64,000 nt of DNA from Stercorarius parasiticus. Taxonomy: Eukaryota; Chordata; Aves; Charadriiformes; Stercorariidae. A program made the translations under genes and the position numbers. Shown in pieces: positions 35,886 through 49,720 of the stretch (positions are counted from its first letter, which is position 1; every line of letters starts with the position of its first letter). The DNA lies in assembly GCA_013396915.1 (NCBI GenBank), contig VWZL01001987.1, forward strand, positions 257,087-321,086, given 5' to 3'. The notes below the pieces were generated by a model. It was not told the DNA's origin. It ran no database searches and saw only the letters and a program-made list of their open reading frames with translations.

Positions 35886-38800
35886 CAAAAAAACCAAAAC
35901 CACCCCCACCACCAAACCCTGTGCACTTCAGAGACAGTAATTTTAATTATTTTTTCTTTATTTCTTTTAGCATCCTTCTGCAGTCAGAATATGTGAAAGC
36001 CAGAACAGGTTGGAGCAGCAAGTATCTCCTAAAGCTGTGCCTTTTAGGGCTGATGTAGGTGCTATACCTGCAAATTAGAACACTTGTCTCTTCTATATTC
36101 TGCTTTACTGTTTCCAGCAGGTCATTTTGGAGAGTTTGTATTGCAGGATGTTTTCTGATCAGGGTAGCAGAGGCTTTGTTGCTAACCCCGCATCAGCCCA
36201 GGGAATGCTCTGGTTCCTCATTTGTAAAGGATTTATGCAATGTATATTCAAAGCAAGGGTTTCAGAGCAGTATGTTTCTGCTCTTGACAATACTTGAGAG
36301 GTGTTTGCAGCAAAACCTGTTGCGCTGCTGCTTTAGTTACTGAAACTGAACCCAAGGAGACTAGTAGCAGAGTTGCCCTTGTACCTTTTATAAACGCTGT
36401 TGCAGGTCACGTTGGGCTGGATGCTGCCAGTTCTGCCGCTCTCACCCTGCACCTTGTGACTCCAAGCGGCAGCGTTTTTCTCCCACGTTGAATTTGGCTT
36501 GTGGTGGTTTGACCCCAGGAGCAGCAGAAGGATGGGGAACTGCTGCTGCCAGGGTTTGTGGTGGGTGATAGAAATGGAAGATTCATCTTCCCACTGGGAA
36601 AACCGTGTAACTACCTCCTGCCAGTGCCCTGTAGGGTGGCTTCTTGTTCCTACATTAGTGTGAAAAAGTAAATGAAACATCCTTTTCGCCTACACAGTAT
36701 CAATGGTTTTATAATTGCCTGTTTAATGTCTCTTCAAAAAAAATCACAGATGTTGATTCTTTTATTACCTGATTGTACCTCTTGTGTTTCTTTTAGATGA
36801 ATGTGAGTGTAATAATGAGTACTTACCACTTATCTTCCTGCAACATTATAACGCTTTTCATCTTATTTTCCATCTCCTGCTTTTACGGTCTAATATCTTA
36901 TTTACCTAGCTGTGTACACAACAGATGTCCTCAGTGATGACTTGATCTTTTCTTCTAAATCTCTGTGTGCAGGATATGTCAAATTGTATTTTTAAATATA
37001 GATTATCTTTTACTTTCCCATATTGAATTTCATGTTGCTTGGTTACCTAATTTTCTAGTTTGAGGTTATTGTTTTATTTTTTCTTCCTTTTTCTTGTTTT
37101 ATATTCTCCTCTCATTTTGATTGACCTAAATAATCCTCTATTATCAGCAGATTTTGATATCCTACCCTTTACTCTTTTTACAGGTCGCTAGCAGAATATC
37201 AAATGCTGCCAGCCCTAGCTCTGGGCCTTGGAGCTCACAGCTGTGAATCTCCCCATTTTAGTAGTAATTCCTCCTTTTTTTCTATCCCCCAGCCATTACT
37301 AGACTTTCTTACACATCACGTTACTAAATCTTCTTAAGCAGTTAATTACATAAGTGTCCAACCCTTAAGTGTACACTGTGAAGCTGGGATCCAGATTTAC
37401 ATTCTCACACCCTTTGCACATTTACGTGCAAGGTTTCATCGAGGCCACGTCTGCTAGCGCAAATGCAGCTCACGTTTTAGGCTGTGAAACCCTTTTGCCT
37501 GCTGGCGAGAAGTTTCTGTGCAGGTGGCCGCAGGAGCAGCAGCACGTCTGCTGGGGCAGGGACTTCTCTTAGGGCTTTAATGTTCTATGTGTATTTGAAC
37601 AGTTCTTACATATTTTTTGTTAAAACTTTTAATAAACTCAGGTTACCCTGGAGCAGAGCAGCCCCAGCTATTGCTGCACATTATGTTGCACATCTCCAGT
37701 CTCCCGGAGCTTTGCAGATGCGTAGTTGCAATGCCAGCGGCTGGGAGGGACACAGTTACCAGCATGCAGCATTTCTTGTGCCCTCGGGCACCCCGGCTGG
37801 CTTCTTGCAGGCAGAATCCAGTGCCTCCACTCCCGGTGCCAGCTGCTCCCTGCTTTTAAGAGTAATGATCGGTTGGAAAGTCAGAAGGCAGATGGACACA
37901 TCCTCTTAGCTAAAGATCAGTGTAGTGCAACCCAAGCGAGAAGCAACTTTCTCTGAAGGAGTAAGTGCAGAAGGCTAAAAGATTGGAAAATCCTGAATTC
38001 AAATCCCAGATTACCCAGATGCCACACTAAACAAATAGCTAGGGAAGAACTCCTCTGTAGCTGTTTCGTGCCTGTAAATGGAGATGTCTGTGAGAATGTT
38101 TCCCCAGTTCTGTATATATAGCACTTTCCACAATGAAAAGCAAGGCTAGCACTCTTCCTAATCATCTGAACAAGTCTGAGAGGGAGATACCCGCACAGGA
38201 GGAAGTTCTCTTGAGATAAGACCTCAGCAGGCCCTGCTGCCAGAAGGTGCCCCTTGGGAATGAGTGACTTGGCCGCAGAAGTGAACTCCAGCAAGTAAAT
38301 TTTAGTGACACAATAGGGAGCATGAGCAGAAACAGCTGCTGAGGTTCCCCTTTTCCCCTTTCTTTTCTACGCCCACCCCTGCAATAGAGAAATGAGAGAC
38401 TTTTCCATATACTTACATATGCTGAGGTTGCCCCAGTTTTATCTTGTAGCAGAACCAGCAAACTGACCCGAACTTCAGCTCTGAAGGTGCCAGTGTGCTG
38501 CCCTGGGGTGTCTTCTCCTTGATAATCTCCCAGCTGGGGAGCAGCACAGAGCAGGAGAGCTTTCAGAGGTGCTGCTCCGTTTTAGCCAGTCCCATGAAAG
38601 TGGTTGTGCAGTTGCTGTTGTGGTAGGGGGGGTGTGTGGTTTTTTGAGAATAATTTGTATATCGGTCCCTGGATTTGTAGGCAAGTGGAGGCCACATGAG
38701 CCACATGGTGCTATTGGAGATTAAATTCTCAGTGTACATTTGTCATTCTTGGTGCCGGTAGCAGGAGGCTCTATAACACGGTATAACTTCTCTTAACTTT

Positions 38801-41800
38801 CTCATCGCATATGCACACACACTGGGTTTGCATGGTCCATCTTCTGAGTTGCTCATTCCAATTATTTTTGGTTTGGTTTTTTTTGTTGTTTTTTTTTTTT
38901 TAAATCCAATTATATTCAATGCAATGCTTATTACATTTAGTGTAGCATTAGAGGGATCAGTTTATGTTGTGCTGGTTACTGACTGAAATTATATCTCGAG
39001 TATGATTATGTATACAAACTGTGGTGTTCCGTGAAAGTCAGCCTGTCTTCTGGTTGTTAGTCTTGATTAAAAAAAATTATGGAGCTCTTGTGTTGAAAAT
39101 AAGGTTTTCCCAGAGGAATGGATCATTTGACTTCCAATGTTAAAGTAGGGTTGAAACAACCCTTACCCTTTAATCCCCCTTAAAAGCCTGAAATATTTAA
39201 GAATGGGTCGGGTTTTGCCATGCTGAAAGGAAATCTTAAGCCCCCTTGCTGGACTGCTGTATGAAACGACAGAGAAATGGGTATCTGCATGCCAAGCAAA
39301 TTGACTAGAAAGGTTGGTGCAGCATCTCAAATCAAATGAGCTTTAAAAAATCAGATTATAGCTTAAAAATTCTCAGCCATGTACATCTGGTTAATGCACA
39401 GCCACCTACTAACAGCAATCACCTTGACAAGGTCAGCAGCAGTGAAACACCACCGCGTCTGTGTACCCTCAGCGTGGCAGAGACTCGGTCATCAGCCTCA
39501 CAGACAAGAGCGTTTGGTTCGCGTCACACCAGCATTTCTTGCTCTTCACTGTGTGCTTTCCTGCATGCCTTCAGCATTGTCCTTCCTACTTGTTGCTTTG
39601 CTTCTCCTTTGAGAAACATGAGCTTTGGTACTGCAAGGTTTTTTAGTATTTCTGTTTTGTTTTCTGGGAGGGCATTTTGCCCTTGGGATTTTATTCAGTC
39701 ATCTTCCATGGGATGGGTTGGGGTTTTTTGTTTGGTTGGTTTGTTTTTAAAATCTTTTTTAAAGATCTTTATAGTTGGACACATGTACTTAACCAGATAA
39801 AACTGGCGTACTTCTCCCTTTCTATGTAAATAACGAGTGCTTTGATACTTGGCATGGGTTATAGGATCTGTTGGTTCTTGCTTTGGAGTTTGCTTCATAG
39901 CACAAGTGTCAACAGAGTCCTTCTCTATATGTGCCTCGGTGCCTGGGTCAGACTGGGATTTACAGGAGTGTGTCTGAGTCCTGATCTCCGAGCTGACTGT
40001 TTATTTGCCAAAAAATGGTTAATCAAAATGGACCCTGTATGTACCAATAGCAAATACAAAAAGCGTTATGGAAGGAAGGTTACCTTACTCGTACTTGGTA
40101 TAGACATGGCTAAATAGGAATTTGCTTTCACATGGAAAATTCTCTCAAGGTGGCAATATTTTTCATGGTCATCTGGAACAAACCTTATCTTACTTGGTTT
40201 TATAAGGATTGAGTATTATGCTTAGAACTTTACATAGTGCTTTTCTTCAAAGCACTCAACCGACTCTGCTGTCCTTATTCTCCCTGACTATTATGTTTTT
40301 TCCTAACATTCCAGCTGCACTTGCCCTGGAGAAGAGCAGGCAAGGAGAGGCCCCTCTGACTTGTGTCCGTGTGCCGTTCAGGGGTGTCACCCCTCTGCCC
40401 CTAGAAACTGGAAGAGATTCCTAGGAAAAGAGCAGCGTCCTCAGGATGGCTGGCTCCGGTGAATCATCCTATTTCTAGCTCTGAGGATAAATAATAACTT
40501 ATTTTTTTCCATCACTTATCCTGACCCAGCTGTCTCTCAGTCCTTTCCCTCTCCTGAGGCACACGGGGGGCACAGGTATGCACGAGGCCCCGCAAGCATT
40601 CCCAGGAGCCGGCTGTGCACTGTCAGCAGGACGGCGCCTGCATCGCCTCCCCAGCTCCTGGGCCTCACCGGCACCTCCTCCTGCTCTCCAGCATTTTACA
40701 CCAGTGAGGCGTTGGTTCGTCTCTGAAGAGAGTATCTTTTGCTTTTAAATGGAAGCTCTGTAGAAGTGGCTTTTAGGCACTTATTTTTGACTTCCGAGTA
40801 TATTAATGACTGGATCGTTACAGTGGATGCAAAGTTTCCTACTGACTTAAGTGGAACTTGGCTCAAGTGCCCCATTTTGTAACCCAGTGGAAAGGATGGA
40901 AAGAGCCTGGTTACAGTGGGCCATGGGAGAGGCTGCAAGGGGATACGGCTGTTCCCGACAGCATCGCTCTTCTCTAGCATCCTTATTCCCTGCAGAGATG
41001 CATCCTTTCTAAAGCTGGATTAGAGCTCTTGTATGAAGTTGACTAACAATATTTTTTCTTTTTTTTTTTTCAAATCCTTTTCTGCTTGCTAAGTGTTTCC
41101 ATATTTTTTTCTTAACATTATTCAGTGCATAACTTAAAATGTGTAGTATCAATGAGCTGGGTATTTTGACTTCTTGTTTCTTCTTGTTTCTTCATAACAT
41201 TTATTAGCTGTGAAAAGACACTGCTTGTGTGCTGATTATTGTGTGAATTGTGAAATGTGTGGAAACTTACAAAATAATTAGATATGCAGCAGTTCATATT
41301 AAATAGTGATCTGGTGTCCCTCAAGGTACTAGTGGTACAGTCAATAGCTTTTCTGATGTTTAAAAGACAACAACAAACTGTTATTTTGTAGCTAAGTGTA
41401 TAAGCTGAATACTGCAGTTCTGATCTCCTCAGAAGATTTACAAACGAGTGAAGGTTTGGTTTGTTTCTTTTTCTTAGTGTCTCCGTTAGTGATTTCTAAG
41501 AGAGAATTTGCCCGGAACCCATGGGTGAGAGACAGAGGTGCCGTGGAGCGAGCCTTGGCTGGTTGGGCTGCTGAGGAGGTGTTTCTAGCTGGCTTCAAAC
41601 GTCTGCCTGACCTCAGGTGTGACACCTGGCCTGGCCCATGCCTAAGGTTATTTTCAGTGGGAGCCAAGCTATTCGTGTAACTTTACACTCAGTAAATTCG
41701 CCTGCTGTAGCTGCCACAGGGCAGTGGGAAGCCCCAGTCCTACAGAAGAACAGTGATGACTTGCTGTTGCTAAGTTAGTGCTACTCCAGTTTAGAACTGC

Positions 41801-42920
41801 TCTTCTGACTTGGGAAAACCTTGGCGTTCTAACTAAACCTGACAGTAGTAGCACTCTTGTTTTGTCTTTTGTATCTGTGTATAACTTAGACCTCTTATGT
41901 GTGTGTCTCTGCAGTGCTTTCCTTAAGAAGACAAAATCTTACACTGTTGTCTCCCGATTCATTATGAGAGATCGGACAAATACATGGATGAAGACCAATA
42001 ATTAAAAAGCGCTGCTCTCGCTGAATCCTGCAGAGCTCTGATAAGCTGAATTGCCAGCTTCCTTCAGGAAGGAATAGAAGGCTGAGTTAATAACCCCCAG
42101 AGCACATAATAGTGTCCAGAGCTGTATTTTGTTTCCCTTCCACATCCTATAGTCCTATCATGTGACAGAAATCCATGTACCTAAAATAATTCCAGCTAAT
42201 TGTGTGACAATACATATAAATGACTGTTATGTTCATTACGGTTTTCTCACCCTAGTTCCAGTTCTCACACCGAATATTCCTTTAGTGCTGCCCACTTCAA
42301 GTGTTAAGAAGCCCCATTGTGTGATACTGAGGACTAAATCTTAAGTGATGGTAATGTGATATTTGAACACCTTCTCTTTTCTGAACTCGTTTGTCATCTC
42401 TAAATTGGATCTCTCTCGGCTTTATCGTCTCTAGCAGCCTTCTTGCCAGAAGCTTGCCCAGTGTGAAGAGGAGCAGCACGTTGTCTCTTTGGTTACTAAA
42501 ATGCAAAAGATCTTGCTTTCGTCACAATTTACCAAAAGCTCTCTTGCTCTTTCCCAGGGACCATCTTCCCATCTGAGATCATACCGGAGGGCTCGCACTT
42601 GATTCCATGAGATTTTGGACCTCCAGCCCCCACCAGGACTGCCCTCGTCGAGCAGATGTTTGTGGGAGAGGAATGGTGTTAATCCCCAGTGCTGTCGCCT
42701 TCGGTGGGTACTGCAGCCCATCCCCCTAAAGCATCGTCACAGTGGATCTCCAACAAGTCTGTTAGGTTCATCATGTTTTTTCTTTCTTTCTAAATCAGTT
42801 TATGGGCCAAGGGACTTGCTCACTATTAAATAAATGGTCAGAAATGGGCTGAAATTAGGGAGGGGAGTCTCGGCAGCTGTCAAGAAAAGCTTATTTAAAC
42901 CGGATATTTAGGAATGAAAA

Positions 42921-42934
42921 ATAATAATAATAAT
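42921..42934. repeat. (ATA)n microsatellite
   Basis: Short run of ATA/AAT units. Confidence 0.85.
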
Positions 42935-44352
42935 CTGATCGTCAGTTTTTTCATGCTGAAGGAGCAGTTTTTCCTTAGGGCTTGATGGGCATCTAATAAC
43001 TTGCAACTGTTTTCATTTGGGAGATTAATTGACTGTCCATTCAAATTCTTGTCTGTTGCTGTTAAATGTAAATTTTTATCTTAGTTTAGAACTGGGCACA
43101 CATCTACTGAGAAAAAAAGAAACTGTCAAATAGAAATACCTTTTTTGGATAGCCATGGTCAGCCTAAAGAAAGGTCCCTCGTCCCATCAGTATCATTCCA
43201 TGCTGCCCAGTTCCTCAGAGCTGAGTTTGATGAGCATGAGTCATTCTGGAAATTAGTCTTAATTCTGAAATCTAAAATGCAATGTTTTTGTTGCCACAGT
43301 ATGGTCTGTTATTTTCAAACTCATTTATAAATTGAATAATTCCAAGAACTGAGTTGCAGTTAAATACTGCCTTTTCCACTCTCAAATCCAGCTGTGTTGT
43401 GTGTTCATGCAGAAGAGGGTTGGAGAGGTAGCGTTAAATAGTTATTTAGGGATGTTAATAACACGCTTAAAATGTTTCCATAAAGTGCTTTTGGATCATA
43501 CGATGCCATCTGTGTCACAGTTGATTGTAGTTAATTATACAGGCATGAATTCCTTGGGAAAATGGCCGGCATTACTCAAACAGTTTGTTTGTGATCAATA
43601 TAATGTAATGACACAATATTAAACTGACGGAATTAAGTCAGAAATGCATTCATCGCTAATAATCCTCCACAAATCAGTGGAATTATTCTAAGTTGCTCTA
43701 GTTTAACTGAGAATTAGGATAGGTGTACTATTGTATTACTGCAATAACTCTGATGTATTTTTGTACCTTAAGTGTTGTGGAGTACCTGAGAAAAAAGAAA
43801 AATTAGCTTCCTACATAATAGCTACTGTTTCTAATTAATTATTTCACTTTCTGCAATTTGGCCGTAAGAGGTGGAAAAGTTTAACAGGTGCTTTAAAATA
43901 TACATGTTGAGATTTAGCAGCAATTATGTCTTCCAGTACTGACATTCTCTTAATCTCTTCTATTTTGCTATAAGCCATTAACTGTTCACATAATTGACAC
44001 CCAGCTATGTTTTGCAATTAAAAAAACACAACAAACTGTGTAAAACTTACGTTGACTAATCAGTGGATGGGATTTAGATGTGTGTGTGTGATGCAAACAG
44101 GTACGCACACCCAGTAAATCTGCATATAGGAATCTGTGTCAACTACCTATGATTATTTGCTTGGGGTTTGTAAACATGATCCGCCCATCAATGAGTTAAA
44201 GCTGACTACGGTTGAAGGATTAATCTTTGAGGAAAAATTCAGGTCAGTCAGGATTTGACATGTGTCTGTTAAAGCTGTTGCTGGAATTGATCTAATCCTA
44301 AGCAAAACATTGGCTAGACTTCCATCTGCAGAGACTCATTACTGGATGGTGG

Positions 44353-44376
44353 AGTTGTGTGTGTGGGGGGGGGGGG
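44353..44376. repeat. GT repeat running into 12 G
   Basis: Four GT units followed by twelve consecutive G (44365-44376). The G run could form intermolecular quadruplexes and is prone to sequencing error. Confidence 0.9.
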
Positions 44377-45624
44377 TTTGTTATTTTGAATTTAAATCAG
44401 ATATTTCATCAAAGATAAGTTCAGAACTCATTTCACACAGGGAAGCATTGGTTGGTTGTCTGGTTTTTTCCCCTTGTGGAAGCTGAGATTTGCTGAAGCA
44501 GCCAACTGTTGATGAAGGAGCACATTAACTTTGCAATAGGGGTAGCTCCCGAGGGGTTTGCTGGCGTGTGGTAGTGCGTGGTAGTTCTCTTCAGAGTGGG
44601 AATCTTCCAGGCAAGACACTGTTTCCCAGTGACCATGGCACTCGGTTAAAAGCAGGGCCCTGAACGCAAGTCTCCCGCGTCCTGAAAGAGTGTCCCGTGT
44701 ACCCGGGCTTTGCTTACGCTGGTGTCTTCCGCTGGTTTGGATGAGTTTTGTTCTGAACCTGAAAGTTTCTCGGCAAAAGCATGGTCAAGACAGGCATGCT
44801 CCTTTGATAGTTTGAGTTGAGTTACCCACATGTAGTAGTAGTAAAAAAAAAAGAAGTGTTTTATCAAACTGGTCTCAATTTAATGATCATCTAAACAGCA
44901 CAGAGAAAAAATCCTCATGGGATGTATACAGGAAATATGCAACATAACCATATGTACAATATGTGTCTTGGCAATTACCTCTTGATCTCGATGCTTTCAA
45001 GACTTGCTACCCGCTCACTGTATTTTTCCATGTAATTTCCAACAGATTTTTTTCTCCTCGTATTGCAGCCGAGTGAATAATATACTGTTTGTGACAAGTG
45101 TTTGTGCAGAAGAAACCCAACACAAAACCAGCATGTGAGGAGGTTACATTGGCAGAGCCCTTTGGCTTAGCAAGAAATACCTTTTTCAGAGGAAAACTCA
45201 TTTTCTTGCATTCAGATCTATAGACTGTTGAAATCCTAAATGAAAAATTGAGATTACTCAAGAGCTTCCCCATATGAGGAACTGGGAACTCAGCCATAGA
45301 AAATATTACATTTTCTTTCTATTATAATATCTTGACATGCACCAGAGATGCAAAAGATTTGTCTAAACTAATTAATTATAACAATTTGTCAAAAACAGAA
45401 AGCAGCTGTGTTCACAAGGCTGTATCATACATTTGAAATGTTCAGTATTTGTAAGAATAGTGTTTTGTATAAAATATCGGTACTCTGGGTAGGGATTTAT
45501 TAATTTATTTTTAAGTGCAGTGAAACATTGGTTTCAGAAACTACTATCTAGAAAACACATTTTCCAATTAGCCTTGATGTCTGAATTGCAAGTCGGGAGG
45601 CAAAAAGAATGATGAGCCCTGCTA

Positions 45625-45705
45625 AAGGCAGCTTATGATGCATTATTAATGCTATTTTCAATATCAAACATGCCAGGAATCATAAGCATAATATATTCTC
45701 CCAGA
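45625..45705. promoter_or_regulatory. POU/homeodomain-word cluster (candidate enhancer)
   Basis: The words ATGCATTATTAATGC, ATCATAAGCATAATATATTC and related ATGC/TAAT half-sites are packed in about 80 bp. Candidate only: no conservation can be tested here. Confidence 0.15.
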
Positions 45706-48700
45706 ATCAAAAGTATGAAGACCTTTCTGTTCTATTAAGATGATGTGTCTTATAGGTGTCACCCTCTACATAACTCATTGGAAAAAAAAAAAAATAGAAA
45801 GGTAAGGTAACTGTTTTTATAGGAAATGGCTCCCTGCCCACTGCTGCCCCACACCACGGTGGTGGTGGCCCTGGAACTGGTCAGGGCGCTGTAGGGACTG
45901 GGCTGTTCAAGGGGCCGTGCTGAGTTTTGGCAGCTCAGCATTAGCGTCTGGGCTCAGCACACATTAGCGAGCTGTCGGAGCAGAGCACCGAGCAGCCTGG
46001 GACCACCAGGATTGCATGCCCTCGCCGGCGTGACAGACCATCTCTGCTGCATTCTCTATCAGCACAATGATGTTGGCTTGGAAACGTTTTTGTGGAAATT
46101 TTTTCTCCCAGCATTTGGGAGAAATATTCTTTTAAGACTGGCGTTTGTCCACCAGCCCCCAAATGGCTTTTCTGTGCACAGGCATGCACCAGCAGACACC
46201 GCTGGCTCTGTATTACAAGACCGGCACTTTTATTAATACAAATCACTACTTTCACAGTTCCCAACAATGGGGCTTGTCCCATTGCATACACAGAAGCTCG
46301 TGGTTGTCACTAGAAAGCTGTCTTACTCCAGCCAGTCTGATTTCCCATTAGTACCCCTGGGAATCACAACCCAGCATACACCAAATGGACCGATGACTCC
46401 GAAGTGTATGTCCCTTTATGGTCTGCAGGACACTGAATAGGTGAGGGGGCCTCTGTGTGTATCAGCAGTTCTTGAAAATAAGCCCGTTGCTTTCAGGTTT
46501 TTCCCTTCAACCCGTACAGCAACGGGTTGAGAAATTTTGGTCAGGAGCCCTGCCCCAAAATGAGTCTGCGGATATTTCCCCATGTGGTCTGCTGCAGCCC
46601 ACATCCGTGCGATGTATACCTGCAGCCAGAGGTGCGTCTGCAGCAGGGAGAAGGGGGCTGGGATTCCCTTCTCTCTGGTTTACGGCCATTCTTGGCAGTA
46701 TTTTCATTCTCTGTGATCCCAGCTCTGAGAGAGATGTGCCATTTAAGGATGATGAAGCCACAGCCCTGTAGAATGCCAGGGGAGAAATGGCTCCTGCTCC
46801 CCCATGTCCTCTTGCACCTGTCCCGCTGCTTCCTGCCCCGGTGCCTTACCCCCAGCCACAAACTGGTCCTGCCTGGTAGGAGCCGGGCGGGAGGCAAAGT
46901 GCTCGGGGCAGAGGAAGGGCAGAGCAGCGGGGGAGTTCTCTGCTTCCGGGGAGTAAAATCACAGGTCGTGTGTCAGACCGCAAGTGAGCGAGTACCTGTA
47001 CGCTACCTGCTTTTCTTTTGTTTGTCCTTCCTGCAGCTTTCTTTAGCGTGGAAAAAACAGTAGTAAGTGAATGGTACTTGTAACATGTTTATTGAAGCTT
47101 TTATTCTCTGACAATAATGGTTGCTTTTTGCTAGTTTTGCCTTCAAAATCGATGTCCTTGCAGGTGAACAGCAAGTGTGATTACATTTCTTGGTTTACCA
47201 GGGATAAATCAACCTGGTCACTAATAATACCTAGTGCTCACACTGCATGTTTGGGTTTGGTCCCACTCCTGCTGGGAGAGAAGTGGGAGCCTCCTGGGCC
47301 TCTGCAAGGACCCCAGCGGGGGCAGGGGAACCTCCTTTTCTATCATTCTGCGGTGTGTGCCTTTTCCACTTCAGGAGGGATGTGCAGGGCATCTCTGCCA
47401 GCTGGGGCAGCTGCCTGCAGAGCCCGAGCTCTGGTGTATCCAGGAACAAAGCCAGCTGTGGCATCACTGATGGGCACTGCCACTCCTTGACCAGGGCTTA
47501 CATCCCCGCTGGCTTCTAAATGCCTGTGGATAGGCTACCACCACCACCACCGCCTCCGCAGGCTCCTCCCACTCCGCATGAGCAAGTCTACAATCAACGT
47601 AGCCCTTTTTTACCATGAGAAAGGGGAAACACACTCCTTTCTTGCAGATCTTCCTCCAAGAAACCTTCCCTGCCTACCCAAAGGATTTTGTGCTGGGAAG
47701 CGTGGTGTGCAGGACAGCTTTCCATTGTTCTGCAGGTCTCGCTGTTAGTGCATTTGTGCAGACAGCCCATTACCAAGGCCGATCAAATTCCTGTTATCTG
47801 GATCTCTTAATCCTTGGATGTTATTCTTGGCTGCGTTCGAGTTTTATCATTATGTCCCTTTTCATCCTTAAAGATTTAACTGAAAGAGTCCTCAGCTGAT
47901 TTGAGTGTAGTTCTTTTTGAAGCAGGCTTCTCACTTTAAGTACTGGCAAGGGAGCTAATGTTTTCTGGGAAAATCTCATTGAGGCTTCAGCATTCCGGTC
48001 TGGAAGAGGTTTCCGCTGTCGGCCCCTTCGCCCACACTGCACCGATGGGAGCCTGTAGGATCTGAAAGTTAGTTCTGTCCCCTGTCCTTTGTCACCTCGG
48101 ACTTACCGTGGGACATGCAGACATGAGCCACAGCTGAGCCTGCAGAGGAGAAGGTCTCCTGGCACTGGTGCCTGGGGGGATGGATGGCAGACACAGGCCG
48201 TGACTTTGGCTAGTGAAGCCTTGGCCAAGCCTGGCTGAGGGTGGGCAACTGCAGCCTCTGGCAGGAGTTTCAGCTTCCTGCGCTTGGGCTGCTTTTAGGG
48301 GACAACAGGGAACACCTTGCTGGTAGTATTTCAGATCTTTACAGGTTTTCTAGACCTGCTCAGAGCAAACATTGCAATACAAGCCTTTCTTGGAATAAGC
48401 TAACCGATTTTAAACTATTTTTTAGTAGAGAAAAATCAGGTGTAGGCAGATGGTTGGCATGAAATGTGTCAGCTCAGACAATTAAACCTTGGTAACATTT
48501 TAGACAAAATTTTAAAGCTTAAAAACTGAAAGTATGAGGACACATGGTGCTGCAAATGGACCTCAGGCAGAGTTCCCGTCAAGCGAATTATGTTGAGGAA
48601 CCATTAGGTCCCCGGCTCTGCAGGGGAGATGCCAGGATGGTGGGCTCCTCTGCACGATGCTCCTGAGGGCTCTCTGAGACAATACCAGCACGTGGCAGCA

Positions 48701-49559
48701 AAATGGTTGACCTTCTGGTAGTGGGACTGACAGGGACACCCAGGGCGTGTGTGCGCAGGGTGTCTGACTACTCTGCACCATTACCACGCGCTGTCTCCCA
48801 GAAAATCAGCTGCTGGGCTTGCGCTCCTCCTAGCATGCCTCTGGTAGCATGCTTGCCTTTCCGTTTACTTGCACCAGTTCCTTAGGTTTATTTTTTGTAA
48901 GAAAACAAACAAACAAAAATTCTTGTAGCCCTTGTCTGTCAAAAATAATCCTTCTGATTTAAATCATTTTCACAAATCCCTGTATTCTTCAAATTATTAT
49001 TTGTCTGACATTCAAATGTAAGTAGTTAAAAGCTTGTATTGTGCTGCTTCTCATTTCCTCGGGTTGTGAAATAACCTGACTCACCTGCTGCATCTATCAT
49101 TATAACATAGCGTCTAAGAAAATTATTGTAATGTGCACAAATGCTTCATTCATCACAGTAGGTAGAATTCAGTGCCTGTGGCTATAGACTGCCCCATTTT
49201 TTATCTATAAAGAAAGAGGGTTTTTAAGACCTCCATTATAGAACAGTCACTGATGTAGTGCATCTTCTTACACAAAGAAGGAAGAATCTTAAATGCTAAG
49301 AACACCTACTCCTGTTCATAGGTTTTTCAGGCAATATCTGTAAAATTTTATTTATTTCTATTTCTTTGAACAACCAAACACATTTTTTTAATAGAAACTT
49401 CAAGGCTACAAAGTCAAGCATCAGACTGAGAAACAAAAGAGTTAAGACCGTTTGTGCTGCCTTGGTTTGGTCAACCCATATCAGGAATTTGATTTTTCCC
49501 CCCACTTTTCTCCCTGCGTCTGAGCCTCCCCACTGTTACTCTGACCCAGTGTAGGTTTG

Positions 49560-49720
49560 TAGGGGCCGCTCGTGCTTCTTGATTTCCCCAGCTGTCGGCA
49601 GCTTTGCCCGGTGGCTGCCAGACTCCCGCCACCTCTCCCGGGTGCTCTCAGCCGTCACACAGCATCGTAGCCCACGTCTGTATCTCCCGAGGCGGCTGCC
49701 TCCCTTTGCGCTTTCTCCCT
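49560..49720. promoter_or_regulatory. CpG cluster upstream of JAKMIP3
   Basis: Twelve CpG in about 160 bp within otherwise CpG-poor DNA, 2.8 kb upstream of the first JAKMIP3 coding exon. A GCAG|GTTTTG step near 49729-49738 could serve as a weak 5' splice site. It is therefore a candidate for the missing non-coding first exon or promoter of JAKMIP3, but could be ordinary GC-rich intergenic sequence. No TATA box was seen. Confidence 0.25.

Larger units (their letters stand above)
22755..49559. other. Intergenic, no recognised gene
   Basis: Twenty-seven kilobases with no conserved exon, tRNA or clear transposon recognised on either strand. There are many short frames (the longest 162 codons at 27376-27864 minus, and 178 codons at 46527-47063 plus), but none has known domains or splice context, and they cluster where the DNA is GC-richer. 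Microsatellites and homopolymers within it are listed separately. Confidence 0.6.

Noticed and set aside
37484..37909. 141-codon plus-strand frame
   Set aside because: Alternative frames of similar length overlap it, and no family is recognised.
46527..47063. 178-codon plus-strand frame, the longest unassigned frame in the intergenic part
   Set aside because: No recognised domain, overlapping frames of similar size on both strands, GC-richer patch, and no splice or promoter context. Taken as chance.
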